Shown here: positions 47,881 to 59,049 of the stretch, piece by piece | How the letters are laid out: every line of letters begins with the position of its first letter | How positions within the stretch are numbered: the first letter of the stretch is position 1 | NCBI GenBank assembly: GCA_026545765.1 | Contig: CM048840.1 | Location: 29,082,765-29,146,764 of the forward strand | Reading direction: 5' to 3' | Source of the DNA: Plantago major | Lineage: Eukaryota > Streptophyta > Magnoliopsida > Lamiales > Plantaginaceae | Length of the DNA stretch: 64,000 nt | Translations under genes and position numbers: made by a program | Notes under the pieces: model-generated | The model's database searches: none | What the model saw: the letters and a program-made list of their open reading frames with translations, nothing else | Told to the model about the DNA's origin: nothing

Positions 47881-49455
47881 GCCCCCGTGTTGACAGTCAC
47901 ACTGACTTCTGATCCGCCGGTTGTTCTTCCATCGAGGAAAGAGAATCCACACATTGGAGTAGGGAGCCAGATGGACAAGTTTCCTAAAACTGCACGGATC
48001 GAGCCTCATGAAGCCCTCAAGGAAGTTGAGCTTGTTGTTGGAAGCCCGGATAAGAAGACTAGAATCAGAACAGAGATGAATGCGGAAGTAGAAATGAAGC
48101 TTATTGCTTGTCTCTGAGATAACATTGATGTATTTACTTGGAGTACTGAAGACCTAAAGGGGATAGATCCGAGGATTGTTGTTCACCGTCTGAACATGGA
48201 TCCCTCGATCAAGTATATCCGTCAAAAGAGAAAAGATTTTGGTCCGATCAAGGATGCCATCATATCCGTCAAAGGTGATCGACTTCTGAAGGCAGGGCAC
48301 ATCGAAGAGGTCCGTTATTCTGATTGGCGTTACAACGTAGTTCTGGTAGAGAAATCGCCAGGCAAATGGCGGATGTGCAATGATTTCACCAGGCTAAACA
48401 AGTTCTGCCCAAAGGATCCATACCGTTTGCCACGGATAGATCAATTGGTTGACTCCACGTCCGGATGTGCGTTACTGAGTTTCATGGACGCATACCAAGG
48501 CTTTTACCAAATTCGGATGGCCAAGGAGGACATCAAGAAAACAACTTTCTTCGCTGCAGGGGGAGTGTACTGCTTTAAGGTGATGCCCTTCGGATTGAAA
48601 AATGCGGGAGCCACCTACCAATGACTGGCGAATCAGATGTTCAAGGAAGACATTGGCAAAACCATGGAAGTGTTTGTGGATGACATGCTCGTTAAGAGCA
48701 AAACTGAAGCACAACATGTGGATCACTTGAACAAGTGCTTTGCTATCCTTAGGAAGTACGGGATGAAGCTGAATCCGGAAAAGTGCACCTTCGGAGTGAA
48801 GGGCGGAAAGTTTTTGGGATACATGGTCACAGAGAGAGGGATAAGTGCAAACCTTGAGAAGATCAAGGCAATTCTGGATCTGCCTCATCCGAAGAACCTC
48901 AATGAGGTACAACAGCTTATTGGACGTCTTATGTCCTTAAGTCGCTTTATTTCACGATCCGCAGAGAAGAACCCTCCGTTCTTCAAAATCCTCCGAAAAG
49001 GAGAGGGCTTTGAGTGGACCGCAGAATGTTCTGAGGCTTTTGAAAATTTAAAAAAGTACCTCCATTCCCCTCCACTGCTCTCCAAACCCGTGGAGGGAGA
49101 ACCACTCTACCTCTACCTAGCAATTACGGAAGAGGCAATGAGTTCCGTATTAGTACGGACTCAAGCTAATGATCACTTGCCAATCTACTATCTTAGTAAA
49201 GCCCTTGCGGGGGCGGAGACAAGATACGTGAAGATTGAGAAATTTGCATATGCTTTGGTTTACACCGCAAGGCGGTTAAAGCCGTATTTCAAGTCTCATA
49301 AAGTAGTAGTACTAACTACGGAACCTTTGAAACAGGTCCTGGGAAAACTCGACCAATCCGGACGACTCTCTAAATGGGCAATTGAGCTGGGCGAATACGA
49401 AATTAGCTACAGGCTCCGACAGCCAAGAAAGCTCAAGTTGTTGCTGACTTCCTAG
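47881..49455 (+). pseudogene. Element B reverse transcriptase and RNase H
   Basis: The frame is the same as gag and protease. RT motifs are WRMCNDFTRLNKFCPKDPYR, MDAYQGFYQIRM, MPFGLKNAGATYQ, then TGA at 48622-48624 (Arg in element A), LANQMFKEDIG and the catalytic FVDD in VFVDDMLVKSK. The RNase H part has LYLYLAITEEAMSSVLVRT, YLSKALAGAETRY and KQVLGKLDQSGRLSKW. Another TGA is at 48115-48117. The frame is lost at about 49425, just before VVADFLAEYP in another frame. Confidence 0.92.
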
Positions 49456-50200
49456 CGGAGTACCCTGAAGCGGATTCAGAGAAAGTCCCGGACAAACAGG
49501 CATTTGAGTGCTTAATCGCCAAGCAGATCATCCGAAAGCCAGTTCCGCAAACGATCAACCCGAAAAACCTCGAGGATGCTCAGTTCATTAATCAGTCTCG
49601 GACTGCAACATGGGAAGAAACTCGGGTTAACCAAATGTTCCTTCTTGATGATATCACAGGGGAATCCGGTACCAACAACTCTGGCCCGGATATTGAAAAG
49701 AGAGGAGAACACAGGTTGGAATCTAGGGAGCTTATAGAAGAACTCCAGACCAAAGAACGTCCCTCTGATGTTTGGACATTGGAAGTGGATGGTTCCTCCA
49801 CTGGAAGAGTAGGATGAATTGGAATCTATCTTAAAAGCCCTGATGGCGCGGAACTCGACTATGCGATATCCTTGGAATTCAAAGTTACCAATAATGAGGC
49901 TGAGTATGAAGCATTGTTGGTCGGGCTACATCTGGCCAAGTCCTTTCTGGTCCGGAAACTCAAGGCTTACACAGACTCACAGTTAGTTGAAGCCAAGTTC
50001 TCCGGTACTTTTGCAACAAAAGGTCCTTCAATGATCAAGTACCTTGAGCTACTCAAGAAGGAAGTTAGCCTCTTTGATAAGTTTACCCTGGAGAAGTTTC
50101 ATAGGGCCTGGAACGAAAGAGCGGACGCTCTGGCAAAGTATGCATCCGCAACAGCTGCCCTAGACACGCGGAGAGTAATCCTACTCACTATTACTGACTC
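49456..50200 (+). pseudogene. Element B second (archaeal-type) RNase H
   Basis: WTLEVDGSST, NNEAEYEALLVGLHLAKS, AYTDSQLVEAKFSG and NERADALAKYAS are the motifs of the additional RNase H of Tat elements. A TGA at 49815-49817 lies within it. It is fused in frame with integrase. Confidence 0.85.
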
Positions 50201-51470
50201 ATCAGTCATGAGTCCTACTCCCAGTGTTGTGATAACTGAAACAGGAAAAAATTGGATGACTGACATCTTTAGTTATCTCAAAGACGGATCATTACCAGCT
50301 GATCAGAAGGAGTCAAGGAGGGTGCAGTGTCGAGCCAATAGATACTTTATACTTGGAGAAGATTTGTATAAAAGATCTTTCGCTGGGACTCATTTAAGGT
50401 GTTTAGACCCACAAGAGGCAGAGACTGTACTGGAAGAAATTCACAGCGGAAGCCATTCCGGAGGACGAACTCTAGGCCAGAAGATCATCCGACAGGGCTA
50501 CTACTGGCCTACCATTGATAAGGATTATGCTAACTTCGCCCGTAAATGTCCTGATTGTCAATATTATGCGAATATTCCCCATCGTCCGACACACCCTATG
50601 ATTCCGTCAGTCATAGCGTGTCCGTTCGATCAATGGGGCATCGATATTGTCGGACCATTCCCAAGGGGCACTCAACACAGGAAGTTCTTGATTGTGGCCG
50701 TGGAATATTTCGCCAAATGGGTAGAAGCTGAAGCTGTGGCAACTATCACGGGAAGCCGAGTGCGGACCTTCATCTGGAAAAACATCATTTATCGCTTTGG
50801 CCTACCCAGAGTTCTTATCTCGGACAATGGTGCTCAATTTTCGGGCAACAGACTCAAGGAATGGTTGGCATCTTTCAAGATCGAACAACGCTTCACATCT
50901 GTCGGATATCCACAGGCTAACGGACAAGCTGAGTCCACAAACAAGATAATTGTTAAGATTCTGGAAAAACGGCTGAGAACTTCTCAAGAAAGTTGGGCGG
51001 ATGATCTAGATGGCGTACTGTGGGCTCATCGCACCACTGCACGGACCGCGACTAGAGAAACTCCATTTGCCCTGGTTTATAGCTCAGAGGCGGTCATACC
51101 AGCAGAAATTGTCGTCGAGACTATGAGGGTCCAAGAGTTCAATGATTCCGTCAATCATGAAGCTCGGATATTCGATCTGGACATGCTGGATCAGAAGAGA
51201 ACTGAAGCGTTGGCTAATATCCACAGGTACCAACCAACTGCAGCCCGGGCCTACAACAGGCATGTTCAAGCGAAGGACCTACAGATCGGAGACCTGGTGC
51301 TCCGCCGAGCTGATATCTTGAGCAATATTGGGAAGCTCAAGCCTAAATAGGAAGGACCTTACAAGATTGTTGGTGCAAGAGTGAACGGAAGCTACGAATT
51401 GGAGGACGAGTACGGACACCCACTCAAGCGTACTTGGAATGCCAGGAATCTTCAAAAGTTTTACGCATAG
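50201..51470 (+). pseudogene. Element B integrase
   Basis: The zinc-binding HSGSHSGGRTLGQK ... CPDCQYY is followed by the DDE core: D in WGIDIVGPFP, D in ISDNGAQFSG and E in ANGQAESTNK. The C-terminal part reads LQIGDLVLRRADILSNIG. A TAG at 51348-51350 is likely a changed Trp, after which the frame continues to a natural stop at 51470 (NARNLQKFYA). Apart from that stop, 49872-51350 is open for 492 codons. Confidence 0.92.
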
Positions 51471-51851
51471 GGGTGGTTACGCGGACCCCAGTCGATCATT
51501 TGGGTATTTGGGGCTTAAACTATCTATTACACGGAAATCCGCCAGTTCTGTTTTTGTTAACCCTTTTTCCATTGGCCATGCAACCCACAAGTTGTAATTG
51601 CATATCCGTCAAATCAATACAACTTTTATCTTTCAATTCGTAAAATCTGGGATTTAACGTTCAAATGATAAGAAAAATCAAGCAATGAGTTTTATTCATA
51701 CATGAAACAAAGTATACATACACTGTCTTTGCAGTCTACAATCTCCGATCTTTATCCGGATCTACAGCTACAATACATAAATTATAGGGAAAGTCTCTGG
51801 AGATACGTCATCTTCTGTCGAGATTATTCCTCCGACAGGAAAGTACTCTAC

Positions 51852-52233
51852 TTAGTAGTCACTTCCGGAAACACCAAGGATCTGATGTGCCTGTACAATA
51901 CGGAAAGATTCAGTGAGTTGGATTCCTACAATATCAACATACCTTTGATTCCCTCTACGGATCTCGTGCTCGATGTGCACGGACATATTAGAAAAGTGAA
52001 TTATGGGCACTTGGAGTCTCATGCTCATGAGCAGATTGGACGGACACATCTACTATGTCCGACATTAAACCTTCTATCTCCAGCCTGTTTGGCCGAATCT
52101 GAGCACGGATCTGACGCATTGATCGTATGGCGACCCACCCGCCAGCAGCTCCCCGGAAGGGAAAGCTCTTACCGGGTGGATCGCACATACGATCGATAAG
52201 GCCATCCGTTAGTCTACCCCCGGATCTGAACAT
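51852..52233 (-). other. Possible third antisense coding segment of element B
   Basis: Minus-strand frames of 81 codons (MFRSGGRLTDGLIDRMC...) and 65 codons overlap with a shift. A TATA-like TATAAATA lies 263 bases upstream at 52503-52496. I do not recognise a domain, and no counterpart was seen in element A. The long plus-strand ORF across the same bases (51702-52199) is equally unsupported. Confidence 0.25.
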
Positions 52234-52495
52234 TTTTCACGATCTGTATTTTCTAGCAACTGATCTCGAGCAATCATCCCCGCCAGACCTACGCCACTCT
52301 CAAACTTAAGACAAGCACTGATTTGAGAGTGGGCGGGAGTCTCGAGGGGGGAGACTATTCAAGAAATCATCTTCTTATTGCCACTACCAAACTCAAACTA
52401 TGGAGACCTATCCGAGTTTGAGAAGAAAGTGGAAATTTTGAGTAAGGATGAAATTGGAGTCGGATTTAGATAATCAGTGCAAAGGAGAGCTCGGG

Positions 52496-52503
52496 TATTT
52501 ATA
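52496..52503 (-). promoter_or_regulatory. TATA-like box, element B antisense unit 3
   Basis: The minus strand reads cctgtcTATAAATAcccgagc. The A/T symmetry of TATTTATA means a plus-strand reading cannot be excluded. Confidence 0.4.
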
Positions 52504-52848
52504 GACAGGATGAACCAATAAGCGTCCGACACATAAGAACCTTGACGTCGACAATGGGCTTGGGCCATCCGTAGGGCCGAACAATGTTGGGTCGACTGAG
52601 CTTACCCTGTCTGATCTAGACAAGCCCATTAACCACGTCCACGTTTGTATTTGCTAGTCATCTTACAAGGACATTTGCATGAATATGATCCGACAAAGTA
52701 AGGATATGAACAAGGTGACGATTTCATCCAAAAAGGACAGTCTGAATTACATTGAAAAATCATCCGAGCATACAGAAAACGGAGAGTACAATTTTCCAAG
52801 GTCCGAAGACCATACATAGGTCAACAGGACATACCCCGGCTTGTTCCT

Positions 52849-53229
52849 TCAGTGGATTCCCGAGGTTGAGCCTTGAGACTCTGGGCCCCCACCTTGAACC
52901 TGAAGAGCTTGTTGCCGCATCCGGATCCTCCTACGGATCATCTTCAGCGTCCGCTCTCTCTCTTCTTCGGCTCGTCTCCTGGCCACCACCGGACACAGAG
53001 GGGGGTCGCCTTCTGGATCGAGAACAATTGAGTCATCCGCCGTGCCCTTACCAGAGTAAATCGGAGGGTGCATGTTCCCGCAAGCACAGTTTACCCAGTG
53101 CTGACAGCAATCGCACCTGGGATCGTCTGGTTCTCCAAAGTCGAAGTTCTCCAAGTCGGGTAGCACCGCGCTTGCATTAAGGTGAAGTTGTCTAGCTCTG
53201 ACTGATTTTTCTCGAGCAGATTCCGACAT
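52849..53229 (-). CDS. Element B small antisense ORF with Cys cluster
   Basis: An intact 126-codon ORF starts MSESAREKSVRARQ. Its middle (about residues 38-52) has DPRCDCCQHWVNCACG, five Cys and one His in 14 residues, which could bind metal. The C-terminal third is Arg- and Glu-rich (ARRRAEEERERTLKMIRRR) and probably helical. A minus-strand TATAAATA lies about 98 bases upstream (53334-53327), a plausible promoter spacing. It lies between integrase and the large antisense gene. I do not recognise the family, and no counterpart was seen in element A. It is one of the few undamaged frames in the element. Confidence 0.5.
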   Translation of the reverse strand: MSESAREKSVRARQLHLNASAVLPDLENFDFGEPDDPRCDCCQHWVNCACGNMHPPIYSGKGTADDSIVLDPEGDPPLCPVVARRRAEEERERTLKMIRRRIRMRQQALQVQGGGPESQGSTSGIH

Positions 53230-53326
53230 CCTGAAGAAATCTGACTTTTTCGAAGAATTAAATTTCTGAAAAAAGGAGAGATTGAAGAAGGGTGAAGCAA
53301 TGAGAAGGGAAGAATTACCATGTCCT

Positions 53327-53334
53327 TATTTATA
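53327..53334 (-). promoter_or_regulatory. TATA box of the small antisense ORF
   Basis: The minus strand reads cgctacTATAAATAaggaca, about 98 bases before the ATG at 53229. Confidence 0.6.
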
Positions 53335-53777
53335 GTAGCGACGAATCTGTACAATCGCGCCACATGTCCATCATCCGACGGTTCGAAAGATGAAGGGACG
53401 CAGTAATAATGACAATTTCACTGCTTCAACTTCCTCCTTCTAGAAGATTACGCATCCCCGCAAAGTAATCTGGTATAATAAAGACGAACGGTCCGAGGAT
53501 CAGAAAGACAACTGTTTGATTATCTTGCAATCAGACGTCATCCAGAGCGATACGTATTTGTAAGAGACGTATTTATGATAAGTTAACATATGAATGACGG
53601 AACGAAGGAAATAAAGAGGAAAGCAAGTAATGATTCAAAGCACGGAAAGCATGGTTTCGAAGATAGTTACTACTAATAAAGGAGAGTAAATATTGTACAT
53701 GGCAACGATCCGTGCCATCAAAAGATTACAATTCTAAGTGTTACAGACTTCTCACGGGGCATACCCCGGACTCCTCA

Positions 53778-56605
53778 CTAGGGGGCAAGTTGGCTCGGAC
53801 CGACTTCTTCGGCTGTAGGCGGATTGGTGGAAGACGGGTTGGCAGTGGCATGAGCTGCGAGGGATTCAACAATTCCGAACAGGTTGAAATTTGCGTCATG
53901 GTCAACGAGAGCAGGCATGAAATACCAGTTCTTTAGGAACGCCCTGTAGTTATCAAAAGGCACGAAACATACCTTTCGAAGGGCCTCCGGGACGCACTTC
54001 GGGAGAAAGGGTCCGCCGTTCCTGATGTCAATCTCACCTTCCTCGGTGACCAGCTCCGCAAATTCACACGCGGCCAACCGTTCATCCGGCACATTGTCCA
54101 CTGGGACCTCCACTCCATTAGCATCCGCGGAAGGAATCAATCCTTCCTTCCGCCTTCCAGTCGAAGTTCTGTGGAAGTAATCCCTTGGACTGCAACTGGC
54201 CGATGGCGGATGAAAACCCATCCAAACGAGAAGCATCGGACTTGTCCGCCATGAAAAACTTGAAGGAGTCCGACTTCATAAAGTCTCGGGCAGCCTCAAG
54301 GCGGGCAAATTGGAGGTCCTCGAGGAGCAGATCCTTCGAGTCCAGGAAGGCCTTCATCGAATTGCTGATAAAATTCTCCTGCCAGTCCAAATCCAATTTT
54401 ATCTCCTGCCAGCTAACCTTCAACTTATTGATAAGCGTATCCTTTTCTTTTATTTGAGCCTCCGCCTGCTTCACCTTCTTCGCCTCATCCGCGGATGCGG
54501 CCATGGCCTTATGCAGCTCCTCTTCGATGGTGGCCCGCTCACTAGCCTTCCACTGCATAGCCTTGACAAAGCATCCGAGCTATAGGAAGTCCGTATAGAC
54601 ACAAGTTATATTTCTATCAAAAAAAAAAAAACATGAACGAGTTACTTACCCTCTGGTACAGCTCATGGAGCTCTCCAACCCGCTCGACCTCGGGGAGTCC
54701 GCGAGCTCGTTCATATTCCTTATCGAGAGCAGCTTGGTCGGATGGCAGGATAGCGGACAGCTGCTGCCTCTTAGCTGCAAGGGAGGTATCCGAGATTGCT
54801 CCCCTCTTCCTCCCCGAGGTGATGGCGTCTTGCATCAACACATCCCGCTGGGGTGCGGATGCAGCGGAAGCTGGTGGCTTGGGGGCGGTGGTGCTGCGAG
54901 TCGCAGGGCCCTTGCCCTTGTCGGGCACCACCAAGACTTGCGGATCCTCACCCGCCTTCTCCCGCCTCTCTTCCTCCGCTGCAAACACCGCCGCATTTTT
55001 TGGGTCCGCCATAGGAAGACCCGCGGACGTATTGATGATCTTGGCCCTTTGACCAGTAGCAAGCTCAAGGGCTTGTTGCTCCCTCTGCATTCTCTTCTTC
55101 TCACGGAGTGTCAACATGATATAATCGAACCAGTGAGCTACATAACAAAATGAACGTATCAGCCACGGATACATAAAGGGAGAATAACAGGAATCTCGAA
55201 AATGAAAATTCATGGCAAGGCATTCAAGAGAAAGGAAAGCATAAATCCTAAGCTGAGGATCCTTACTGAAGTCGGTCTTTCCGCCAACTTCCACGACATC
55301 AGTCAGTCCGCAAAAGTAGGGCAGCGGCTGACAAATCAATCCGTGGAACGGATACGTCGGCGGATTGTTCTTCTTATGAATCTCCGCCACCCACGGAGCC
55401 ACATTCTTCGGAAAGGGGCGCCAGTCCGGGATACTCTCTCTTAAGAACTTTTTTGGCAGCTCTCGCCTCCTTGCGGACATCCCGGGCTTCAAAGCCATCC
55501 GCACAAAAATGTATTTATCCCACCACTTCGACCCCAGAGAAGAAATTGAGTCAGAAATGAAGTTGTAGGGTTTCCTATTTACAAAGGTATAAAATAGGGG
55601 ATTCCCCGGACTAAAAGCAACGTGGAAGAGCTGCCTAAAGTTCTCAAAATTCACAGGCTGCCCATTCTTTTTACAAAAAACAGCAAAACAAATAAGGTTA
55701 CCCAAAGACATTGGGATAACCTGGCTCGGACCGATCCCAACATGGTTTAGGATATGCTTCAGCTCGGGCGCGATTGAGATCTTCCACCCACAAGCAAAGA
55801 CCACTTCGTGCACACACATGTATCCATCGGGCGGATTGTAAAAGGCGTGCCCAGGCTCTGGAACCATGATTTCAATAGACTCCGAGATCTCCCACTTCCG
55901 CCTCCACTCAGGAATGTCCTCAGGTTTTACTTTGGACGGACAAGTGGGGAGTAGCTCGTCTACATTCAACTCTCCATATTCATCCGCTATCACAACGGCG
56001 GACGCAGGACGAGGGAATTTGATTTGCACCGCCTTGGCCCCACGACCCTCAATCAACGGAAGAGTAGATTGAGCGGGCACCCCAGGATGCAACGCAATTC
56101 GACGACCACCACGTCTTCGTGGGCGGGCAGCTTGAGTAGCTTCTTACTCTTCCTCCTCATCATCCTCTTCTTCACCATCTTCCTCCTCCTCTTCTTCACC
56201 GTCGAGTCTCCCGGATGTGCTTGGGTTGGTCGGACCTTTTTCCACTACAACTCGATCCTCTACACCAGCCTCAAACATCTCTATATCATCCGCCTCCTGA
56301 CCACTCTCGCCTCCCTGCTCGGCCCGAGGTTCATTTGGACCAACGGACGCCTCAACACCACCTATGGTCCGAGACTGGACTAGCGACTTAGTCCTAGCAC
56401 CATCTCCCTGCCCCGCTGCCACGTCATACTGAGTCTCTGCTATATCACGGACTCTTTGTCCAGCGTCAGAGTCCCTGAAAGACACGAGATCCACGACCAG
56501 ATAGTCTCCTACGGACGTGGTTAAGTCCACGGACTCAGTCCCCAAGTTTACTCCACCATCGTAACCTTGAGCCTCGTACTGGTTCTGACTATCGCTCCCG
56601 GACAT
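53778..56605 (-). pseudogene. Element B large antisense gene (acidic / conserved domain / coiled coil)
   Basis: This spliced minus-strand gene starts MSGSDSQNQ at 56605, two bases after a ctgccctag acceptor. An acidic tract (EEEEEEDGEEEDDEEEE) ends in an in-frame TAA at 56144-56146. The same frame then stays open to 54617 (about 490 codons), with YNPPDGYMCVHEVVFACGW, GPSQVIPMSLGNLICFAV, FENFRQLFHVAFSPG and KWWDKYIFVRM matching element A. A 129-bp intron (55266-55138) is optional in frame. A 70-bp intron (54649-54580) joins exon ...LYQR to LGCFVKAMQW. The last exon is a coiled coil and then DFMKSDSFKFFM. A duplicated GGAA near 54135 shifts the frame before the end at 53778. It is possibly the plant Transposase_28-type family (from memory). 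Function is unknown. Confidence 0.8.
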
Positions 56606-56606
56606 C

Positions 56607-57122
56607 CTAGGGCAGAAGGAAACGGATCAGAAACGATGATTGTGATTGTCCGAGAGTTCATTTAGATACCTTATTAAGTCAAGCGATCGGAGGAAGTTCT
56701 ACTTTACCAGATTTTCTGCATGAAGTACAGTCTCATAACACTATGGGAACTAAACTTGGCACACAAAGACGTGCCATTGGCACTATTATCTACCCTACGC
56801 AACACATTAACAGGAACAACTTACGAAAGACTATGTGCCAATCGACACCAACACATCACCAAACAAAGTATGCATTATCGAATTTTGGTTACATTGGACA
56901 TGATATACAAGACGAATCAACAAGTTGCCAGTGAAGGATGTTAGTACAATATCACACACTGGAAGAGTATTCCAACAAAGTATACTACTGGAATCCACCA
57001 CTAGCAGCATTTACAACCACGGAATCAACAGGCAGATAATCGACCAAGGGAGAAGCATACAAGCGTGAAGCAAGCATATCATAACAAAGAAAAAATTTCA
57101 GAAAGAATCGAGGTATACTTAC
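56607..57122 (-). other. 5' leader intron of the element B antisense gene
   Basis: The minus-strand donor agcaa|GTAAGTATACC (intron starts at 57122) and acceptor ttctgccctAG| (ends at 56607) leave two bases before the ATG. The leader exon would run from about 57290 to 57123. The 516-bp interval has no conserved coding sequence. Confidence 0.5.
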
Positions 57123-57316
57123 TTGCTAAAGTTGACTTGGTAAATTTGGGCGGACGACGAAGCCTGGCTAGCTCCCCGAGAGTGCAGAAATGAGGTGGAA
57201 AGTGCAAGACTTTGCGAGCTTTAGCTGCTCGGATTGCTCCTTGATTGCTCGGATTGCTTGAGAATCGCTCTGAGTATTCGAGGTGGCTAAAGTGTGAAAG
57301 CGACATATTAGGTAAC

Positions 57317-57324
57317 TATTTATA
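57317..57324 (-). promoter_or_regulatory. TATA box of the element B large antisense gene
   Basis: The minus strand reads cgccccTATAAATAgttacc-like context, 605 bases before the 3' LTR. It is positioned to start a leader exon near 57290. Confidence 0.65.
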
Positions 57325-57924
57325 GGGGGCAATTGGGGAAGCCAAAACATCGCATCACCTGGATTCTAATCCCAACCGTTGATCTTTTTAATCTAACGTC
57401 TGCGCCGTTTCGCAAAAGGTGGAATGACAGTACTCCCCCAATTAATGCTTCTCAGAAACGTCACATAACTTGCGTTTCGATCCCCACCGTTGATCCTCTC
57501 AAATCCAACGGTTGCATCGGTTCCTTCGGGATCCTTTCCAGTGGGCCGGACAGATGACATATTGGGCCTTTTGAACCAATGTTCATCAGCCCAAGTGAAC
57601 CATCCCACATGTTTGGCCCAACGGATGGCTTCTTTTACACTCTTCCACAGAGGGCTTCTTCAGATCCTAACCGTACTCGGATCTATATATCTCGGATACA
57701 AATACCTTTTCCATCTACAGTCTGAGCTATTAAATAACTCGGACTGTAGAAGGAAGGGGGGGGGGGAAGATATATTGAATTCCTAAGAACACGGACGACG
57801 GATCCCACAAAAAGGATTTTTTTTCCTTTTCAGTTAACGATTCGGACACGCTCCACGACACACTTGTTCTTTTCATAGTTACCAACTATCTTCTACTAAG
57901 ATACTTGGAAACTAGGGGGACATA

Positions 57925-58833
57925 TGTTGATACGGACATGTGTCCAATCCGTTAAGGGCGCCATAGAGCGTGTCCTAGAGCGCATCAAGGCTAAAATAGC
58001 CAATGTAGTACTAGTCCGACCTTCAAATGGTCCGACCTAAGGGAAACTATTCCAGGTCAACTAATACTTACAAGTCAACACACCTTCTCAGCTAAGTCCG
58101 ACCAAGCTAGGTGTACGACTTCCGAACCTGACAAAAGGTCACATGGTCCTTCCAAGTACAACAAACTGTCAGTCCTAGGATGCCAAACGGACCGGACGAG
58201 AGAATCTCGGACGCCACCATCACATTAAAACCAAACGTATGTAACAGAACCACTGAGATACTTCCGTGGAACCCTAGGCTCGGACGCCTTGAGTTACCTA
58301 AGGGCAGATCCACCAAGCAGAAGAATCTGTCCGAAGGAGTTACACAGACCCAACGTGCAGAACAGTACTCTCAGAGGGAAAGGTCCAAACTACCCTCCTA
58401 GGCCCAGTAATTAATACTGGATTACTGTTCACTATTGGGCCATGGGCTAAAGGTAGCATTGGTGTCCAAATCTGAAGCATACACTTTGCACCATCTTGTG
58501 AGTCACTCCATAAGATATGATATCCATAAATATAGCACAAGGTCCAAGACCTTAAGGTAAGCAACAATCCCTAAGTCTGATCAATATCATAACCTTCCTC
58601 ATAACTAATACATTGAGAGCTACCAACTCTCTCTTGAGTAAAGTCTCTTACCGGATTTACATACGCAATCCGGGTAACCCTTTCAAACCCCCCCCCCCCC
58701 CCCCCCCACCTAGTCCTTTCAGGTACTCTAGCTCGGATAGGTACCACTTCGGAGTTCAAGTGGGAGGCAGGTCTTAGACAAGGTTACTTGTAATAGTTTA
58801 GTTAGTTAGTGTTAGAGGTTTCACCCCGCAACA
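57925..58833 (+). repeat. Element B 3' LTR
   Basis: It starts TGTTGATACGG and ends CCCCGCAACA. A run of 20 C lies at 58688-58707. It is preceded by the polypurine tract aaactagggggaca. Confidence 0.95.
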
Positions 58834-59000
58834 ATATAAATTTTTATCTACAAAACTCCGAAAAATACTTTGAACATATGTTTGAATTCACCGTGACAAG
58901 ACGAATCTATAGAGACCAATCTATTATTAATTAAATAAATCATTTTATTCACTAAAATAAAAATATAAATTTATTAAATAAGATAATATAAAGCTGATGG
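58834..59000. repeat. 'caagacgaatt' repeat, right part after element B
   Basis: It continues the unit broken at 44367: tttttatctacaaaactccg, gacaagacgaat, attaattaaataaat. This confirms the insertion point and the ATATA duplication. Confidence 0.8.
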
Positions 59001-59049
59001 GCTAAATCCCACCAGATTCATTCAAATTCCAGCCATCCTGCGTAAAATT

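Larger units (their letters stand above)
44368..58833 (+). mobile_element. Ty3/gypsy Tat-lineage retrotransposon, element B
   Basis: The LTRs are 44368-45272 and 57925-58833 with TG...CA ends. The target duplication ATATA (44363-44367 and 58834-58838) is perfect. The primer-binding site matches that of element A, and the polypurine tract is aaactagggggaca. The order is gag, protease, RT, RNase H, second RNase H and integrase on the plus strand, then up to three minus-strand units before the 3' LTR. By eye the LTRs differ at about 3% of positions. Coding damage is mostly single nonsense codons. Confidence 0.95.

Noticed and set aside
51702-52199. Plus-strand ORF of 165 codons in element B
   Set aside because: It lies after the end of integrase, has no recognisable motif, and overlaps minus-strand frames. 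Length alone is not enough.
52752-53180. Plus-strand ORF of 142 codons
   Set aside because: It is the complement of the Cys-rich minus-strand ORF, which has a TATA box and a more protein-like composition.
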